Notes: generated by a model from the letters alone, not told the origin. Positions 34,330 to 46,960 are shown, numbered from the stretch's first letter. The stretch is DNA of 64,000 nucleotides from Lunularia cruciata (GCA_948567375.1 OX419762.1:687001-751000), one strand, 5' to 3'. Numbers and translations: made by a program.

Positions 34330-35250
34330 CTGCAATGCCTCCTCTGAACTCCACAAAGGAACATCCAAAGTAGATGGAATGATCCCACTTGTACTCCAAA
34401 TTCAATTGATCTCCTTTGGTACTGGAGTATCTCCTGCATGGGCATTCCTTTCCAATAAGTCATGAGGCCAAGTAAAAAAACCACTAAAAGTTGAAATGGA
34501 TGCCGCCATGGTCCTAAATTGTAGTGAGCCAAAACTGCCACTACTAAAGCATACTAGTAGGCTACCTATCCCTCACTTGATTGCCAACCTGGTCTATAGG
34601 AGGTTTTTTCCTCCCAATAGTCAATATTGAAACGTATGGAGTATAACACTGCTCTCTTGACTAACACATCATATGACTCAACTATTGTTGCAATGGCTTG
34701 AGCTCTCACCATAGAGCTATCAATCAGATGACCAGGCTGAATCTAAACAACAAGCTCTCCACATGTGATGTACTATGTAGAACCATCCCTAGAGATGTCT
34801 GATTTCAAATGGACACCTCTCTGTATTGGTCTTTTGTAACCCCAGACCCACAATTGCAGCCTTCTCCAACATAAAAAGCTATGCACCAAAGTCTAGTACG
34901 ACCCTTTTTGGTGTATAGACTGTCCTTGAAGGTCCCACCAAACAAAAAATTCCCCTTTGGTTATCCAATATGACAACTCTAGGTGTAAACCGTACTGGTT
35001 CAAAGGTTGGTGTAGTTGGTAACTCCTCCAATCTAGCCACTACTGCCTGCCATAGACCATTGGTCATTGAGCAGATCTCATCCTCCTCAACCAAGTCAAC
35101 TCCACTATCAACCACCTCTACTCTAGTAGTAGGAACCACATCATCCTTACTCTTGCAAAGCATGGCAGCCAATTGGAATATTAGGGTTGGGTCAACTCCC
35201 AATGTAACCATATCATTGGCTAAGAATAATGGAAAGCACATAATCAACTA
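34330..35250 (-). pseudogene. Protease region, copy B
   Basis: The minus frame 35247-34879 reads VARLEELPTTPTFEPVRFTP and ends in VYTPKRVVLDFGA, where the active-site D-S-G has become D-F-G. It matches the protease protein of the complete copy. The following part (34870-34330) matches too, with stops. Confidence 0.75.
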
Positions 35251-35599
35251 AGCTGCCCCGAATATTGTGCTAGACTCAATCTATGTAGTTGCAAGTGGTT
35301 GACTAGTAGGTAGTCCATCATGCACTCTATCACCACCTACCACACTTGCACTAAGATGTCTATGGATGTTGTCTATAGTGCTTTAGAGAGTGTTAAAGAT
35401 GGGGAAAGTCTGACCTGTTTACCAACCTCTCCTCTTTGTATGTCCAATCCATTGATGCTCTTCTAGGCTCTAGAGCACGTACTGCACTCCTAGTCACTAC
35501 GGCAAATGCATCCATCTGTCCTGCTCCACACATGAAGTCCAAGATATCTCAATCACCAACATATGAGGTGGAAGCCTTAGCACCCAAATCTGATCTCCT

Positions 35600-37010
35600 C
35601 TAAGCGATGGCCATGCTAGACAATCTTTGCTCCAATTGCTCAATCAGAGTAGCCATGGTTGTATCAAAATTAAAGGCAGGTATTGCACTCCTACTAGGTG
35701 TGGATCCTCTACTAAGACCTTGTCCTCCATGACCTAGAGCTCCTCTACCACTTGCCATAGTAGTCTTACCACTTTGTAACTCCACATATATCAAAGCATT
35801 AGTCACTAGTGTGACCAAATCTATGGCAATGCTCACAGTCTCTATGTTTGTTGTGATGCATCAGAGGTATTAAGTCTGCTGCCTAGAGTGCACTCTCTCT
35901 TGTGATGAGCTCCACTACAAGTCCAACAAGCACCACCACCACTCATTGGCTACTGCTAACCCAAAAATGAAGGTAAGGATCTAGCCACAATAAGCCCTCC
36001 ACTTGCTCCATAGGATTTGGGCTATCCATCTTGTCCTTAGAAACCAACATGTTTTGGTGCACTCTAGAAGAAGTAACCATAGTGGATGATGTCTTCCTAC
36101 CAAATCTAGATGTCTTCACTCTCTCCTCCACCATGTTCAGCTCAATACACTCAGTAGGAAAAGTAGCTTGTAACAATGTAGCATCATGGACTCTATGTTG
36201 CAACTTCCTATCGAGAATTCCATACCAAAACTAGACTAAGTAACTCCTAGAATAAAACTAATCAGCCGTCTCATGCAAGTGTATGTCTCTTGTAGGTTCT
36301 TTTCATCCTTCTGTTGGAATGCTTGCAAGCTCCTTAGTTGTTAGTCTGCAATCCCTAGTAGTTTTTCCTCAAACACTAGAAGAACTGCACCATGGGGTTA
36401 AACCCCAGTACTACACCACCTCTTGTAGCAATACCATCTCCAAGATATGCACTAGTGCTACTAAAGCTAAAACTTGTAGGTACTATCAATCTACCCCTAA
36501 AAAAATTGAGCCTGTGATGGAAACATAGTTCAAAGACCAATAGTATCTCCATGGCTCAATCTCCTCCAAGTAATTTCTCCTAAACTCATGGTAGTCATCC
36601 ATTGGTGGACTATCCAAGTGCTGAAACAACCCCTTCTATGCCATGAAGGGTGTGAACAAAGTCATTTTCTGCAACTACTACAAATCACACCAATTATCAA
36701 ACTCTTGGATGAAGTCATCTAACTCAATGGTATCCACCATACTAGAGTAACACCAAAGCCTATGGAGGCCCTAATAATCTTATCCATATCCCACAACAAT
36801 GGTGTGGACACACCAAGTGCACTCTCAACTAAATCAACTCATGTGTCAAACTCCAACTCACAGTCAATTTCCTCCGTCATTGAGACCTGAGATACAAGTT
36901 GATACTAAGTACCACTTTGGGTAAAACCATTATGTATTGCAATGCTATCTTCTCTACAATCCCCAAAGAACTCCATTGTGACAAAATAACCAAAAACTAC
37001 AACCCGCAAC
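35600..37010 (-). pseudogene. gag, copy B
   Basis: The minus frames match gag of the complete copy, including the N-terminal acidic segment (near 36780-36900), the capsid-like region (36150-36660) and a zinc knuckle reading C-W-T-C-S-G-A-H-H-K-R-E-C near 35885-35925. That knuckle has the same unusual spacing as in the complete copy. Stops are frequent. Confidence 0.7.
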
Positions 37011-38170
37011 TATAACCACTGCAAGTACCTCACCAAGGATCACCACCAAGTGCCAACACCACCAACCAAATATCACCCATTAATGTAGCTCTAACTATGA
37101 CAAGTACACTAAGGGAAAGAGCAATATGTAACTTGCCATCACAACATGCACTCTCACGGTCTACAGGTCATCACTTCTTGCCTCACCAAAGAGAAACATA
37201 TATAGTCTAACTAGTCATCACTCTAACCTCACTACCAAGAGCACACCAAAGCACCAATGCTCTAAAGTTAGGGCACCTCACACAAACATAATGCACAAAT
37301 AGGAAGCAAAGAATGGAGGGGGTCCAATCACAAGAAATCTAAATGAAAACACTCCATCTCACAAATCAACATTGGATCACCATTTTGCATTTAACATAAT
37401 AGGAATTACCTACTTCCTAAGCTACCAAGATCACCAAGAATAGGATCAAACTATCTCTCTTAGCCAAAACTACAAGTGTATAGATAATAATGTAACAATC
37501 ACTAGGACAACAAGTGAGGGTGGACCGACTGATGAGGGCACTAGTCTAGGAAATAGAGATCTAGGAGTCAAACCCTATTGCGCACAATCTATCTAGGTGG
37601 GTAGATTTTTCCAAACAATGACCAAAATCTACTCTAAACTAGTTGGCTTGCTGGCCCTTTTGGCTCTTCTAGGCTTTTGAAGCCTATCATAGCTCACAAT
37701 CCTATGCCTTGAAGCCTCTAAACGGAAAAATTCAGCCAAATGAAGCCTTTCTTCTTGCCATTTTGAAAAGGTTGGTTGACCGTCAAATTCTTTGCTAACT
37801 CTCCACTCAAGAGAAATTGAAAAGATGATGTTTTCCAAATCACAAATTCACAGGGATAGGTTCCAAACTCCATCTTCAATTTCACTTTTTGAGCTCAAAT
37901 TGCACTAAATTGGTCCTACCTTCACCTCTTGAGCTCAAAATAAACACCACTACTCAAAATTGAATGTCTTCTTAGTGAAATTTTGGTTAGTGCTTTTGCA
38001 CACCGTCTGCCTAACTACCAAATCTACATCAATTCAAAGACCTTATGTACACAATCACTCCCAAGTAAAATCTGAACCTTGATCAAACTACCAATGATCA
38101 GCAAGGATTGGAGATACCACCAACACCCTTAGTTCTTGCACCCAATTTCTCCTTGACCTCACTTCTCTAA

Positions 38171-38595
38171 TGTAAACCGTTTGTTCACACAACTTAAATC
38201 ACACTCAATCAGATCAGTACTTGATCTATCACTCAATGATCTACAAACAACATTCAAGCCACACCCACTTTAGCTAAGAGAATCCATGTGATGCTCACCG
38301 GCCTCTGTTCACCATAGCAAAGAACTCAAAGGCTCACCATCATAGAAGTAGCTCTCTAGAGCTGCACTTCAAATGTATACCCCTTGGTCTCCAACCCTAA
38401 CAATCTTGCTGATGGCATAGCCGATGGTGCAAATGGTGCAAGTGATAGTGGGCCCTACCATGTAGTCAATATCTCAAACACAAAATCTGACCGTCAACAA
38501 GTAGTCTATGAGTAACTGCCAATATACTCCTGACTACCAACACTACTACTCCAAAGTTTGAGCAATTTATGTGCGATGCTACAAATGGCATGACA
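38171..38595 (-). repeat. 5' LTR core, copy B
   Basis: On the minus strand it starts TGTCATGCCATTTGTAGC and ends in GGTTTACA. It matches the cores at 45876-46326 and 55242-55692. The short block seen beside 3' cores is absent on both sides. Confidence 0.8.
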
Positions 38596-41030
38596 ATTCT
38601 CTTTGTCAAAAGAATTCACAACTTGAGGATAAGGTTAGTGCCTCTTACCTAATAGGGTTGACATTGTGATCACCTTCTCTCTGCTTATGCTTGCTCCCAT
38701 AGCCTTGTTTATTGGGGCTCAATTCATTGTCTTTTGGTAATGCAAGATAGCCTCCTTGTACTTCTTGGTCTTTGCCACATGTTTGGGTTGGGCTTGATGG
38801 TAGTCTGCTTGGTAGCAATTCATTGGGAAGAGTGTGCACTCCTCCTTCTTCAACAACTACATCCCAATGTAAAAATGCAAGAAAATAGAGAGAGGAAGGT
38901 GTTTCTTCCATGCATTTAGAGTTCTTTGTCATCTACCAAGCATGATGATAAAACATCTTTGCTAGTCCATAGGTTTTCCTTTGTGCAATAGCTAGAAGGT
39001 GGCCTGCCCATTATTGAGATAAGTTGTCATTGTTAATTTGAAGATCTTCATGAGTAAGGTGACCACTATGTGATTGGTAGGATCATTGTTACCTATTTAC
39101 CTTCCAGCCATTCCCCATCTTAGCATATTTGAACAAGGCCTTGAACTTCCTTGTCATTTCTTCTATTGGTCAAGGCCACTCTTGGTTGAGGTATATTGCC
39201 CTAGGTGAAAAATCCAACCTAAGCACCTATTTCCAATGCTCCTTTGTCCAAGCAAACATGTTACTACATAAGTTGGTAAAGTTCTTCTCTTTTATTTCCA
39301 TTACAATCAAGAGATAAGTAAAATCCCAAATCAACAGCAAGAATTGTAAGTGCTTGGAGTTGAGATACTCCACGTGTGACCATCATCTCTTCTTTGGAGG
39401 CTTCATCCAATGATATCCCCTTGACTACATGTTTTTAGAATATCTCTTAGGTGATTGGGATATAAGTCCCAAATCCTAATTGCTAATGTGAACCTAATGT
39501 AAGTAGTCATCCAATTGTGCAAAAGAAACACAAGAATCTGCATTAGGATGCACAGAGTGGGTTAGCACACTAATCATTACTACAAGTAATTGATGATATA
39601 ACCCTAGGGCTATGTTTTATCAAGAAAAAAGAAGTAGAGGAGGAAGATGAGGGGCATATATCCAAACTAAGAAGAACTCAGTCTAGCACAATAGTTTTCA
39701 TTAACTTTAATCTAGGTATGCAACACAAAGAGTCAAGATCATTTGGAACAACAACAACAACAACAACAACAACACAAGGCAAAAGAAGCTAGAAACTACA
39801 AGCCCATAAAGTCATCCAAGTCTAGAGCCACTTCCAAACGACAACCTAGTTACCTTAGTGGAAGAGGAGTCCACAAGTGGACAACAATAGGCAGACCAAA
39901 CTATAGAGTAGGTCGGTGACCAGGTCCCAACCAACAAAGGATGTGAAAAAAAAATAAAAAATCAACATGTGCAAGCCCAAACAAATAGTGGAGAATGACC
40001 CACAAATATGAGCACAATTGAGGCTACCTTAAGTTGGCAAAAATAACTTGCCCTTGTAGTTGATTATAATATACACTATGAAAATTGTTATGCCAATGAT
40101 GGAAGCATTGGGGGAGTTCTTTCCATTCTAAAAAGAACTTGATCTCACAATCAATGACCCATCAACATAAGTACAACACTTGCATAAGTTGGTGTAATTG
40201 ATGATTAAGGAAAAAGCTCTTCTACAAAAAAAATTGATTGGGATCAAGGAGCAACTTAAAGAGAAGGATAAAAATTTTGAAAACTTTCAAAAGAACAAGA
40301 TCCTCTAACAAGAGCAATATGATGCACTCATCCTAAAGTTCAAGGTATTTATCAATGACCATTATAAGAAAGCACTCCAACAATGAGAGAAGCACAAAGA
40401 CAAATAGCAAACTTTATGAGTTGAGTAAAAGGAAGCCAAAGCAAAGATAATGACGGTCCAAGCATGATTCAACAATCTAAAGAAGATGACCAATCTTTGT
40501 ATCCTAGACTGCAATAAAAGTCTTAAAATGCCAAAAGAATATGAAAGAACAACATTGTATAAAAATTCTTCACAAGCTGCTAAACAAACTCCTAAGTGAA
40601 CAAACCAACTTAGAGAATGAGCATACAATGCTCCTTGCTACAATTGGGCATATGACCACTCAACTCATGAACCAATAAGAACATATCATCAACAAGAATC
40701 TCTAGCGTACAAAGCTAAAGGACTTAAAAACCCAAATTGACATGTTGGAGCAGAGTGCATATACAAACAAGCAACTCAAGTTGCAACTCAAGTTCATCAA
40801 GTTGCAAGGACATACCAATTCACAATTCAAGGAGAACTAGACCAAGTTTGTGCAACTTATTGACCTTTATAGGAAGGAGCTTATTCAATCATCCAAATAT
40901 ACAAAGGAGAGAGTAGTTTCTCACAAGTGCCGCCAATTTGTATTGACAACAAGTAATGCCAACAATGACTTCCTACAAAACAAGTGGCAGCCAACTTTTC
41001 TAAAAATAACTAAGTGTCAGTTTATAGATA
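38596..41030. other. Unassigned segment with a coiled-coil-like relic
   Basis: At 40200-40860 (+) the broken frames are rich in Lys, Glu, Gln and Leu (for example KKLIGIKEQLKEKDKNFENF), as in a coiled coil or a gag-like protein. An AAC trinucleotide microsatellite is at 39747-39774. No catalytic domain is seen. Confidence 0.35.
39747..39774. repeat. AAC microsatellite
   Basis: About nine perfect AAC units in tandem. Confidence 0.9.
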
Positions 41031-41410
41031 GGATAGGGTAGTTTTTATAATCATAGCCCAAGACATTTCATGTTTGTACACAGTTAGGTTAAGATACAAC
41101 AATCTGGTGCACTACCTAACACTCGACATACTAGCTATAGGCAATAGGTTAAGAGGCTGGGGCAGCCATACCCCAAGTTAGGATTAGGTTAGGACACTAT
41201 AAGTAGATAAGATGTGATTATTGCTAAGTGCCTTCGATGTAATCAGAAGATTTATAGCTCATTGTAGCCATTGGATTTCTTTGTGGCTAAGAAGGAAATA
41301 TATAAAAGGCTTAAGCTTGATGTTCATTGTGTCCATTTGTTACATCCTTCTTTTGCAATAAAGGAAGTTCATAACATCAAGACTCTTGAGTCAGTTTATG
41401 TGTATTCGTC
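41030..41410 (+). repeat. Candidate LTR or promoter-bearing repeat
   Basis: Short GTTAGGTTAAG and GGATTAGGTTAGG words are followed by a TATA-like ATATATAAAAGG at about 41288-41299 and, 60-80 bp downstream, by AATAAAGGAAG, which resembles a polyadenylation signal. This order fits U3-R-U5 of an LTR. No second copy was found in the window. Confidence 0.35.
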
Positions 41411-41879
41411 TGCACTTTGTATGGGTGATTAGATGCTTAATTGAGTGAGAGTGAAGAATCTAGATGTATTAGCACTTGAGTGAGGGGACTCATTTATGTG
41501 GAACTAGAATTTCCAACTTTAGAGGCTCTACAAAAGTCAAAAACAATGCAGAGATAGGTCATCAAACAGCTTGAACATCATAAAGTATCACTACCGTGTA
41601 ATATTTACCAATGTAACCATTCAAGACTCCTATGATGGTACCTTCTAGGAAGGGTGAAACATAATGTCAAAGTCAAAGTAACCAAGGTGATTGAACCCTT
41701 GGAAGATCTTACTCTCTCTTAGTTCATGCATTTTAGGATATTATTTACAAGACACCTTAATACTGTAGATCACATACAATCTTACCGTTGTGGCATGATA
41801 GTGGATAGTAGTACTTGTAGATATCTCAACAATACCAATCTGGAATTTGGTTGGGCCATGGAGAGGTTTAGAAATCTTG

Positions 41880-43240
41880 AGGCAATGTTATCTTTGTTAT
41901 GAATGAATGACCACCTTCAAAAATCCTATAGATTCAACCTATAATGAATATGAGTTTGCTTTTCTTTTTAATTTTATAAAGAGGTGACATTACTCTCTTT
42001 TGGGAGTGAGTTTGCACAAGAAGTTAAATATGTAGCAATAGATTGTCATCCTAAGTGACACTTTATTGCATTTCCAATCATGTTCAACTTGTATCCTCAT
42101 GGGACTAACCAAATCTTACCACACTACTGCAAATTGGGACAACATCATGTTGTTACACCAACATCTCCTCATTGAAGATGGCATAGATCTTGCAAAAAAG
42201 ACTTTGGTTTTTTATGCTTTTGGAGAAAAAAATCATTTTCTTCAAGATTGGTTTGAATAAATCAAGTTTAATCAAGTCCTCAAAAAATTTGTTGATTGGA
42301 TGCACTCCACACCCATATATGTAGTAAACATGGCTATTATTTAGCAAGTTTCATTAAATAGCTCTCATCACACTGCATGAGTTAGAAATGAAGGCTATTG
42401 TAACATTCTTGCCAACAAAAAGATGCAATGGGTTGATACAATAGACAACATTGATAGCCATCATAAGCTTTGACTCTTTTTTTAGATAAAATAAAATCAA
42501 CAATAGCCATTGATCATGAGCCGTGATACTGGAAATAATTCTTGACAACACATTGGTGACATAATTAATGCTAATAATTAATTTTGGTAATGCAAGTAAT
42601 ATTTTTCCCATTTATATCTGCACTTTAGTAAATTTTCCAAAAGCATATATGTGCTTATTAATGTGTGTGAAGGTATTTTCCATAATGGTAGAGCAACTTA
42701 AAAAAGAATTTGCCATGATGGATAATAAAACAAATTGAAAGGGGCTTCCATCTTGTGTATAGCACGATACCAAGGAACGATTCAATACTTTTTTTTGTCC
42801 AGACTACAGCCAAGTTGGACCTTCGAGTTCATCTTATCAATTTGCTCTTGCTTGCATTATCAAAATAAACTCAATGACAAGTGATTGGTGTGCATGTCAT
42901 CTTCAGAACTAGAGTTTGGACCTTGATTGTTGTCCTCCACAATAGGTCAAATTAGTTCCAGGCGGCTGATGCTACATGGTAAGTTTGTGCAATTTGATTT
43001 GATTGAAATGCTTGTATTGTAATGCATACATTTCATGCATTTTGCATTGAACTTTGCCGCTTCAAATATATGACCAATATCTTCCCAAAATGTTCTTTGA
43101 TCCCCTTTCTTATAGCCTTTTTTTAACATAATAAATCCAAATATAGATGAATGACAACAACAACCATGAGTAGATTTGAACAGACACCAACAACAATGGG
43201 ATCGGTTTTGCATCAACGTTTACAAACTTATCATTTAAAA
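41880..43240 (-). pseudogene. hAT-family transposase remnant
   Basis: Minus-strand text starts with FWEDIGHIFEAAKFNAKCMK and C-M-x-x-N-T-S, resembling a BED zinc finger with its Trp and C-x2-C (43090-42990). Then come a PFNLFYYPSW-like segment (near 42740) and, downstream, CGVHPINKFFEDLIKLDLFK and FFSKSIKNQSLFCKIYAIFN (42310-42190). The last two resemble the hAT core in which a Cys/His-Pro segment precedes the helical insertion. Stops and frame changes are many. A hAT transposase cuts and pastes its element with 8-bp target duplications; none was identified here. Confidence 0.5.
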
Positions 43241-43273
43241 TTTGTTTGTAAGAAAAAGTATTAAGAACGTTAA

Positions 43274-43309
43274 AACGTTTTAAAAAACATGCTAGCATTT
43301 TAAAACGTT
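43274..43309. repeat. 36-bp near-perfect palindrome
   Basis: AACGTTTTAAAA...TTTTAAAACGTT around a CATGCTAGCAT centre. It lies just beyond the hAT remnant and has more AACGTT words on both sides, so it could be part of a terminal inverted repeat. Confidence 0.7.
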
Positions 43310-45767
43310 CGCATTGGCACGAATGTTAAAAGAACGTTTCCAAAGTAGTAATATACACACTTGTACACAAAAGAGGTGGATTTTATTCTGTTGTTCGTCT
43401 CAAATCTGCTTGAAACATAGTTTATGTTTCAAGCAAGGCAACTCATAGTCATTACATTTATTCTGACGATTAAGAAAAATAATTAAACACCAAAACAATT
43501 AAGTTAAGTTTACCAAACTGTGTAAAGATGTCACTTTGTGCATCACACTTTATCCACCAGATGAGAACAGAAAGAAGTCTCAGTTCAGAAAAGATTACCC
43601 TTAACGAGAATATCAATCTTATTGTCTAACATAATAGCAATATAAGATAACAAATATGGTATTGATGAAATTCTGAGATGCAACAGACCACAATGCGATC
43701 TTGTGACCTGGTGAGTTATTATTACTTCCTGAGGTGTATGTATTGTGGTAAGGTGAGACACAAGTGATCTCCTCATCCTACAAACGTCAAATTGAGAATT
43801 TCATTTCCAGGTCGAGTGGAGAGCCCGAGGATGACGGTTATGTGTAGAGATAGGAAATGACATAAATAAAATTTTCTTAGCTAACACACTCTTCCTATCC
43901 TTCTTGTTATCCAATATGCGTTACGTTCTCCCTAGCTAACATTCACTACGGTCATCTGTTTATCCATAGTCATCACGGACTGTGATTGGTGCTGCTACAT
44001 GCAATTCCCTGCATTATAATGAGTATCTAGAAACAGACTGTTGGTCACTGAAATTCTCTACCACATGATTAACACGGGCCACGCCAAGACTTCAAGGAAC
44101 ACTGTTGAGTCTTTTAGTCAGCTCGAAGTTTGCCAAATATTAATAACTTGGAGAATCCCAAGGGTACTGGTAAGTCTTTAACTGTGAAGGAAAGCATGAG
44201 GGGTTGTAACTCCTGGTTTTACAAAAATGTTAGAAGGATGAAATCGTACCATGACATTTTACGTAAGATTTCATGATAGAGATCTCATAGAAATATCGTG
44301 AAAAATTTAGGATTCAAAATTTAATGAAGTCATAAAATGGATAATAATAATTCTACAAATTGTTCTATTACATACTCCATAATCTTTTTGAAACCACCCA
44401 TGATATGAGTTATGAAATGGAAATCTCCATGAATTTCAATAAACGCTCGATTAAAACCCCTATTGTATCGGGATTTCTTACCCCTATTGTTCGACTTATA
44501 TAGGGTATTCCCATCCTTCTTGTTTTCTACGCGGTCGCCTTTTCTTTCCTATTGTATTTGGATTTCTTGTCACAAAAAGACTTCAAATACTCCATCTTAA
44601 CAATACTCCAAAGTTTAACATGAACCAACGTTGCGGCTGATTGTCTTAGTTGACAGCAAAACCGGGACGCTTTCAGGTCCAGGTGGGAGCTGATTCTCTC
44701 AGTTGTGTAGCAGATTCGGAACTGCTCCGGATATTTTAGTGCAATATAGGATTCTTTAGATGTAGCTATTCAAGTTAAATTTGAATTTTTCCCCGACTCT
44801 GAATTTACTCTTCCGTATAACCATAAAAAATAAAGTCTATATATCCAGAATTTCAGCGTCAGCATGGATTGATTAAATTCGTTAAGTCTTTATGCCAACT
44901 TGGGTGCCGTCGTATCCAAGTGCCAAAGTGTGAGTATTGGGGGCCCCAGATTTAGATTTATGCTCTTTGTTTTTTTGGTGCCCGTAGACATCCCAAAATT
45001 TTATTTTAGGTTGTCTTTACATCTTTTTTGGGTAATAGGTATCACTAAACTCTATGGATGCTCCACCCATAGTCGTAAAATATTTATGGGAAATCAAAAT
45101 TGTGACCCATAGATTTTACGGGTTAATGGGTGTTCCTGTTAATCTTAATGCTGCCAATTCAAAATACTAAATGAATCATGATTTGATTTTCAAAAGTGAA
45201 GTGCAACAATAATTCTGTGTTATAGTACCAAAAATGGCACAAATGCTCGATACTCAAACTGTTCAATTTAGTTTGTTTCCAAACACATGTACGCGAGTTC
45301 ATTTCTTGCTCGGTTCCATCATAGCTTGTCATTTCAATTCACATTCAGAATTCATACTGCAATTTTGATCAAGAAGCAATATTGTGCATTAGTACCCGTC
45401 TCTAACTTAAGAAGACAATAGTCTGAAGTGCATTTGAGAAATAACAAGAATCAAGTTACACAAAGACAATGAATTGATTTTTGACAATGATGAATGGAGG
45501 GTTGGAGCGGAGGACTGTTGGAGTGAAGATGAAGAGGATAATACACTTACAATCTTGCTCCAAGGGTGTAATTTTGTAGAAAATTCAAGATATTTGCAAC
45601 CTAGACTTCAGCGTGTCTGGATATTTGAATTATTTTTTAAATTCTTTAGAGTGTTAAATAGTAAAGCATACAAAAAATAACTAGGATGGATATTTTATTG
45701 TTACAAGCCTTGGTGGATGCTATAAAAGATCATTTTGTGTTTAGAAATCAATCCAAGAGAAGTGAAA
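43310..45767. other. No recognised feature
   Basis: Mixed sequence with no frame over about 70 codons that resembles a known protein. The frame at 45474-45680 has an acidic start but no family features. It may be low-copy DNA. Confidence 0.4.
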
Positions 45768-46433
45768 CTTGGTCGTGCGTATATACATCGCTACACAACA
45801 TACATCGCTGTCAACATCATACACTATAGAAACACAACTCACACATAAGTCATACATAGACTCTAAAGTGCCACAATAATCAGATTGCTTACCACTCTCA
45901 ACTCAACTCAACTCAACTCAGATCAGTACTTGATCTGTCACTCTATAAACTGCCAACAATTGGGCACTGATTACAGTCAAGCCACACCCACTCAAGCATA
46001 GAGAATCCAGGTGACGCTTGCCGGCCTCTGTCCACCATAGCCAGGAACTCAAAGGCTCAACATCAAAGAAGTGAGCTCTCTGGAGCTCACTTTGAAACTA
46101 TACCCCCTGGACTCAAGCTAGCTCTGAAACCCTAACCCGCTGACGGCACACTTGATGGTGCAAACAGTGCAAAATGACAGTGGGCCCCACCGTGAAATCA
46201 GTACCCCAAACACAAAATCTAACCGTCGGAAAGTAGTCTTTGAGAAACTGCTGAAATAACTCTAATTACTATCACTGGAACTCCAGTGTCCGAGCATCTA
46301 GATGCGGCACTACAAATGGCATGACAACTATTGTGAGTATATACATTGCTACACAACATACATCACTGTCAACATCATACACTATAGAAGCACAACTCAC
46401 ACATAAGTCATACATAGACTCTAAAGTGCCACA
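45768..46433 (-). repeat. 3' terminal repeat complex: short block, LTR core, short block
   Basis: On the minus strand the first short block (46433-46327) starts TGTGGCACTTTAGAGTC and ends near a TATATAC. The core (46326-45876) starts TGTCATGCCATTTGTAG and ends CTGATTA. The second short block (45875-45768) repeats the first with about five changes. A (CTCAA)n pentanucleotide run near 45898-45918 lies inside the core. The 5' core at 55242-55692 lacks both short blocks. Confidence 0.8.
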
Positions 46434-46434
46434 A

Positions 46435-46447
46435 TCACCCCCCTAGC
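46435..46447 (-). other. Polypurine-like tract of the complete copy
   Basis: On the minus strand CTAGGGGGGTGAT directly precedes the TGTGGCAC of the first short block. This is where a plus-strand primer would sit if the 3' LTR began with the short block rather than with the core. Confidence 0.5.
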
Positions 46448-46602
46448 TGGCGGTTAGGTCCCTCTAACTCCAGATAGCCATCTACTCTAAGTATATGGTA
46501 TACCCTCTAGTGGGCAAAGATCAAGAGGCCGGGTGCTATGGAGCCTCATCGTTAGTCGCCTGTCTGCAATCTATACCATATAAAGAATGAACTAGCTATA
46601 GG

Positions 46603-46960
46603 TCAAGTACATCTAGGACATAACCACTGTCCCTTAGGAACCACCGTGAGGAGAGGAGTCATACATGCCATATGCCATCCTCTTGAACAGCTATCACACA
46701 CTAACATAGTAGCAGCTCCACCAGAAGAGCCACATAACATACACCTCAAGCCTGCACGTACAAGTGCCAAGCTTGGGTCCATAGAACCATCAATGTTTGG
46801 AAGGTGGCATGGCGCACAATTGCGCACATGATCCTTCCAAACAACACCATCACGTCCTTCTAACACAAGGACTCTAGATGGCAAAACTTTGTGCACTCTC
46901 AAGATAGTGCGGCCTGTAGAAACATCAAGTGTCATCGGTGTTGTCTGCTATAGATATACA
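46603..46960 (-). pseudogene. Integrase C-terminal region with C4HC3 PHD finger
   Basis: The minus frame 46935-46603 (110 residues) starts in an integrase C-terminal segment (TILRVHKVLP, then VVWKDHVRNCAPCHLPN) and ends in a complete PHD finger. Zinc ligands are Cys65, Cys68, Cys80, Cys83, His88, Cys91, Cys106 and Cys109, with the hallmark Trp104 two residues before the last Cys pair and M-L-V-C-D-x-C-x-R-G-W-H in the middle. PHD fingers read the N-terminal tail of histone H3. The stop follows the finger by one residue, so it is the C-terminus of pol, where chromoviruses carry a chromodomain. This stretch is uninterrupted. Confidence 0.88.

Larger units (their letters stand above)
32366..38595 (-). 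mobile_element. 5' half of the methyltransferase/PHD Ty3 element (copy B)
   Basis: Read on the minus strand from 38595, the order is LTR core, leader, gag, protease, methyltransferase, and the start of reverse transcriptase, where it is cut at 32366 next to the long hairpin. It aligns throughout with 49160-55692 of the complete copy. RNase H, integrase and PHD parts are missing. Many CG dinucleotides of the complete copy appear here as TG or CA, and the frames are heavily broken. Confidence 0.85.

Noticed and set aside
45474-45680. 68-codon frame with an acidic start
   Set aside because: No homology that I recognise and too short to separate from chance.
45898-45918. (CTCAA)n run as a telomere-like or satellite array
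   Set aside because: Only a few units, and it lies inside the LTR core of every full-length copy at the same place.
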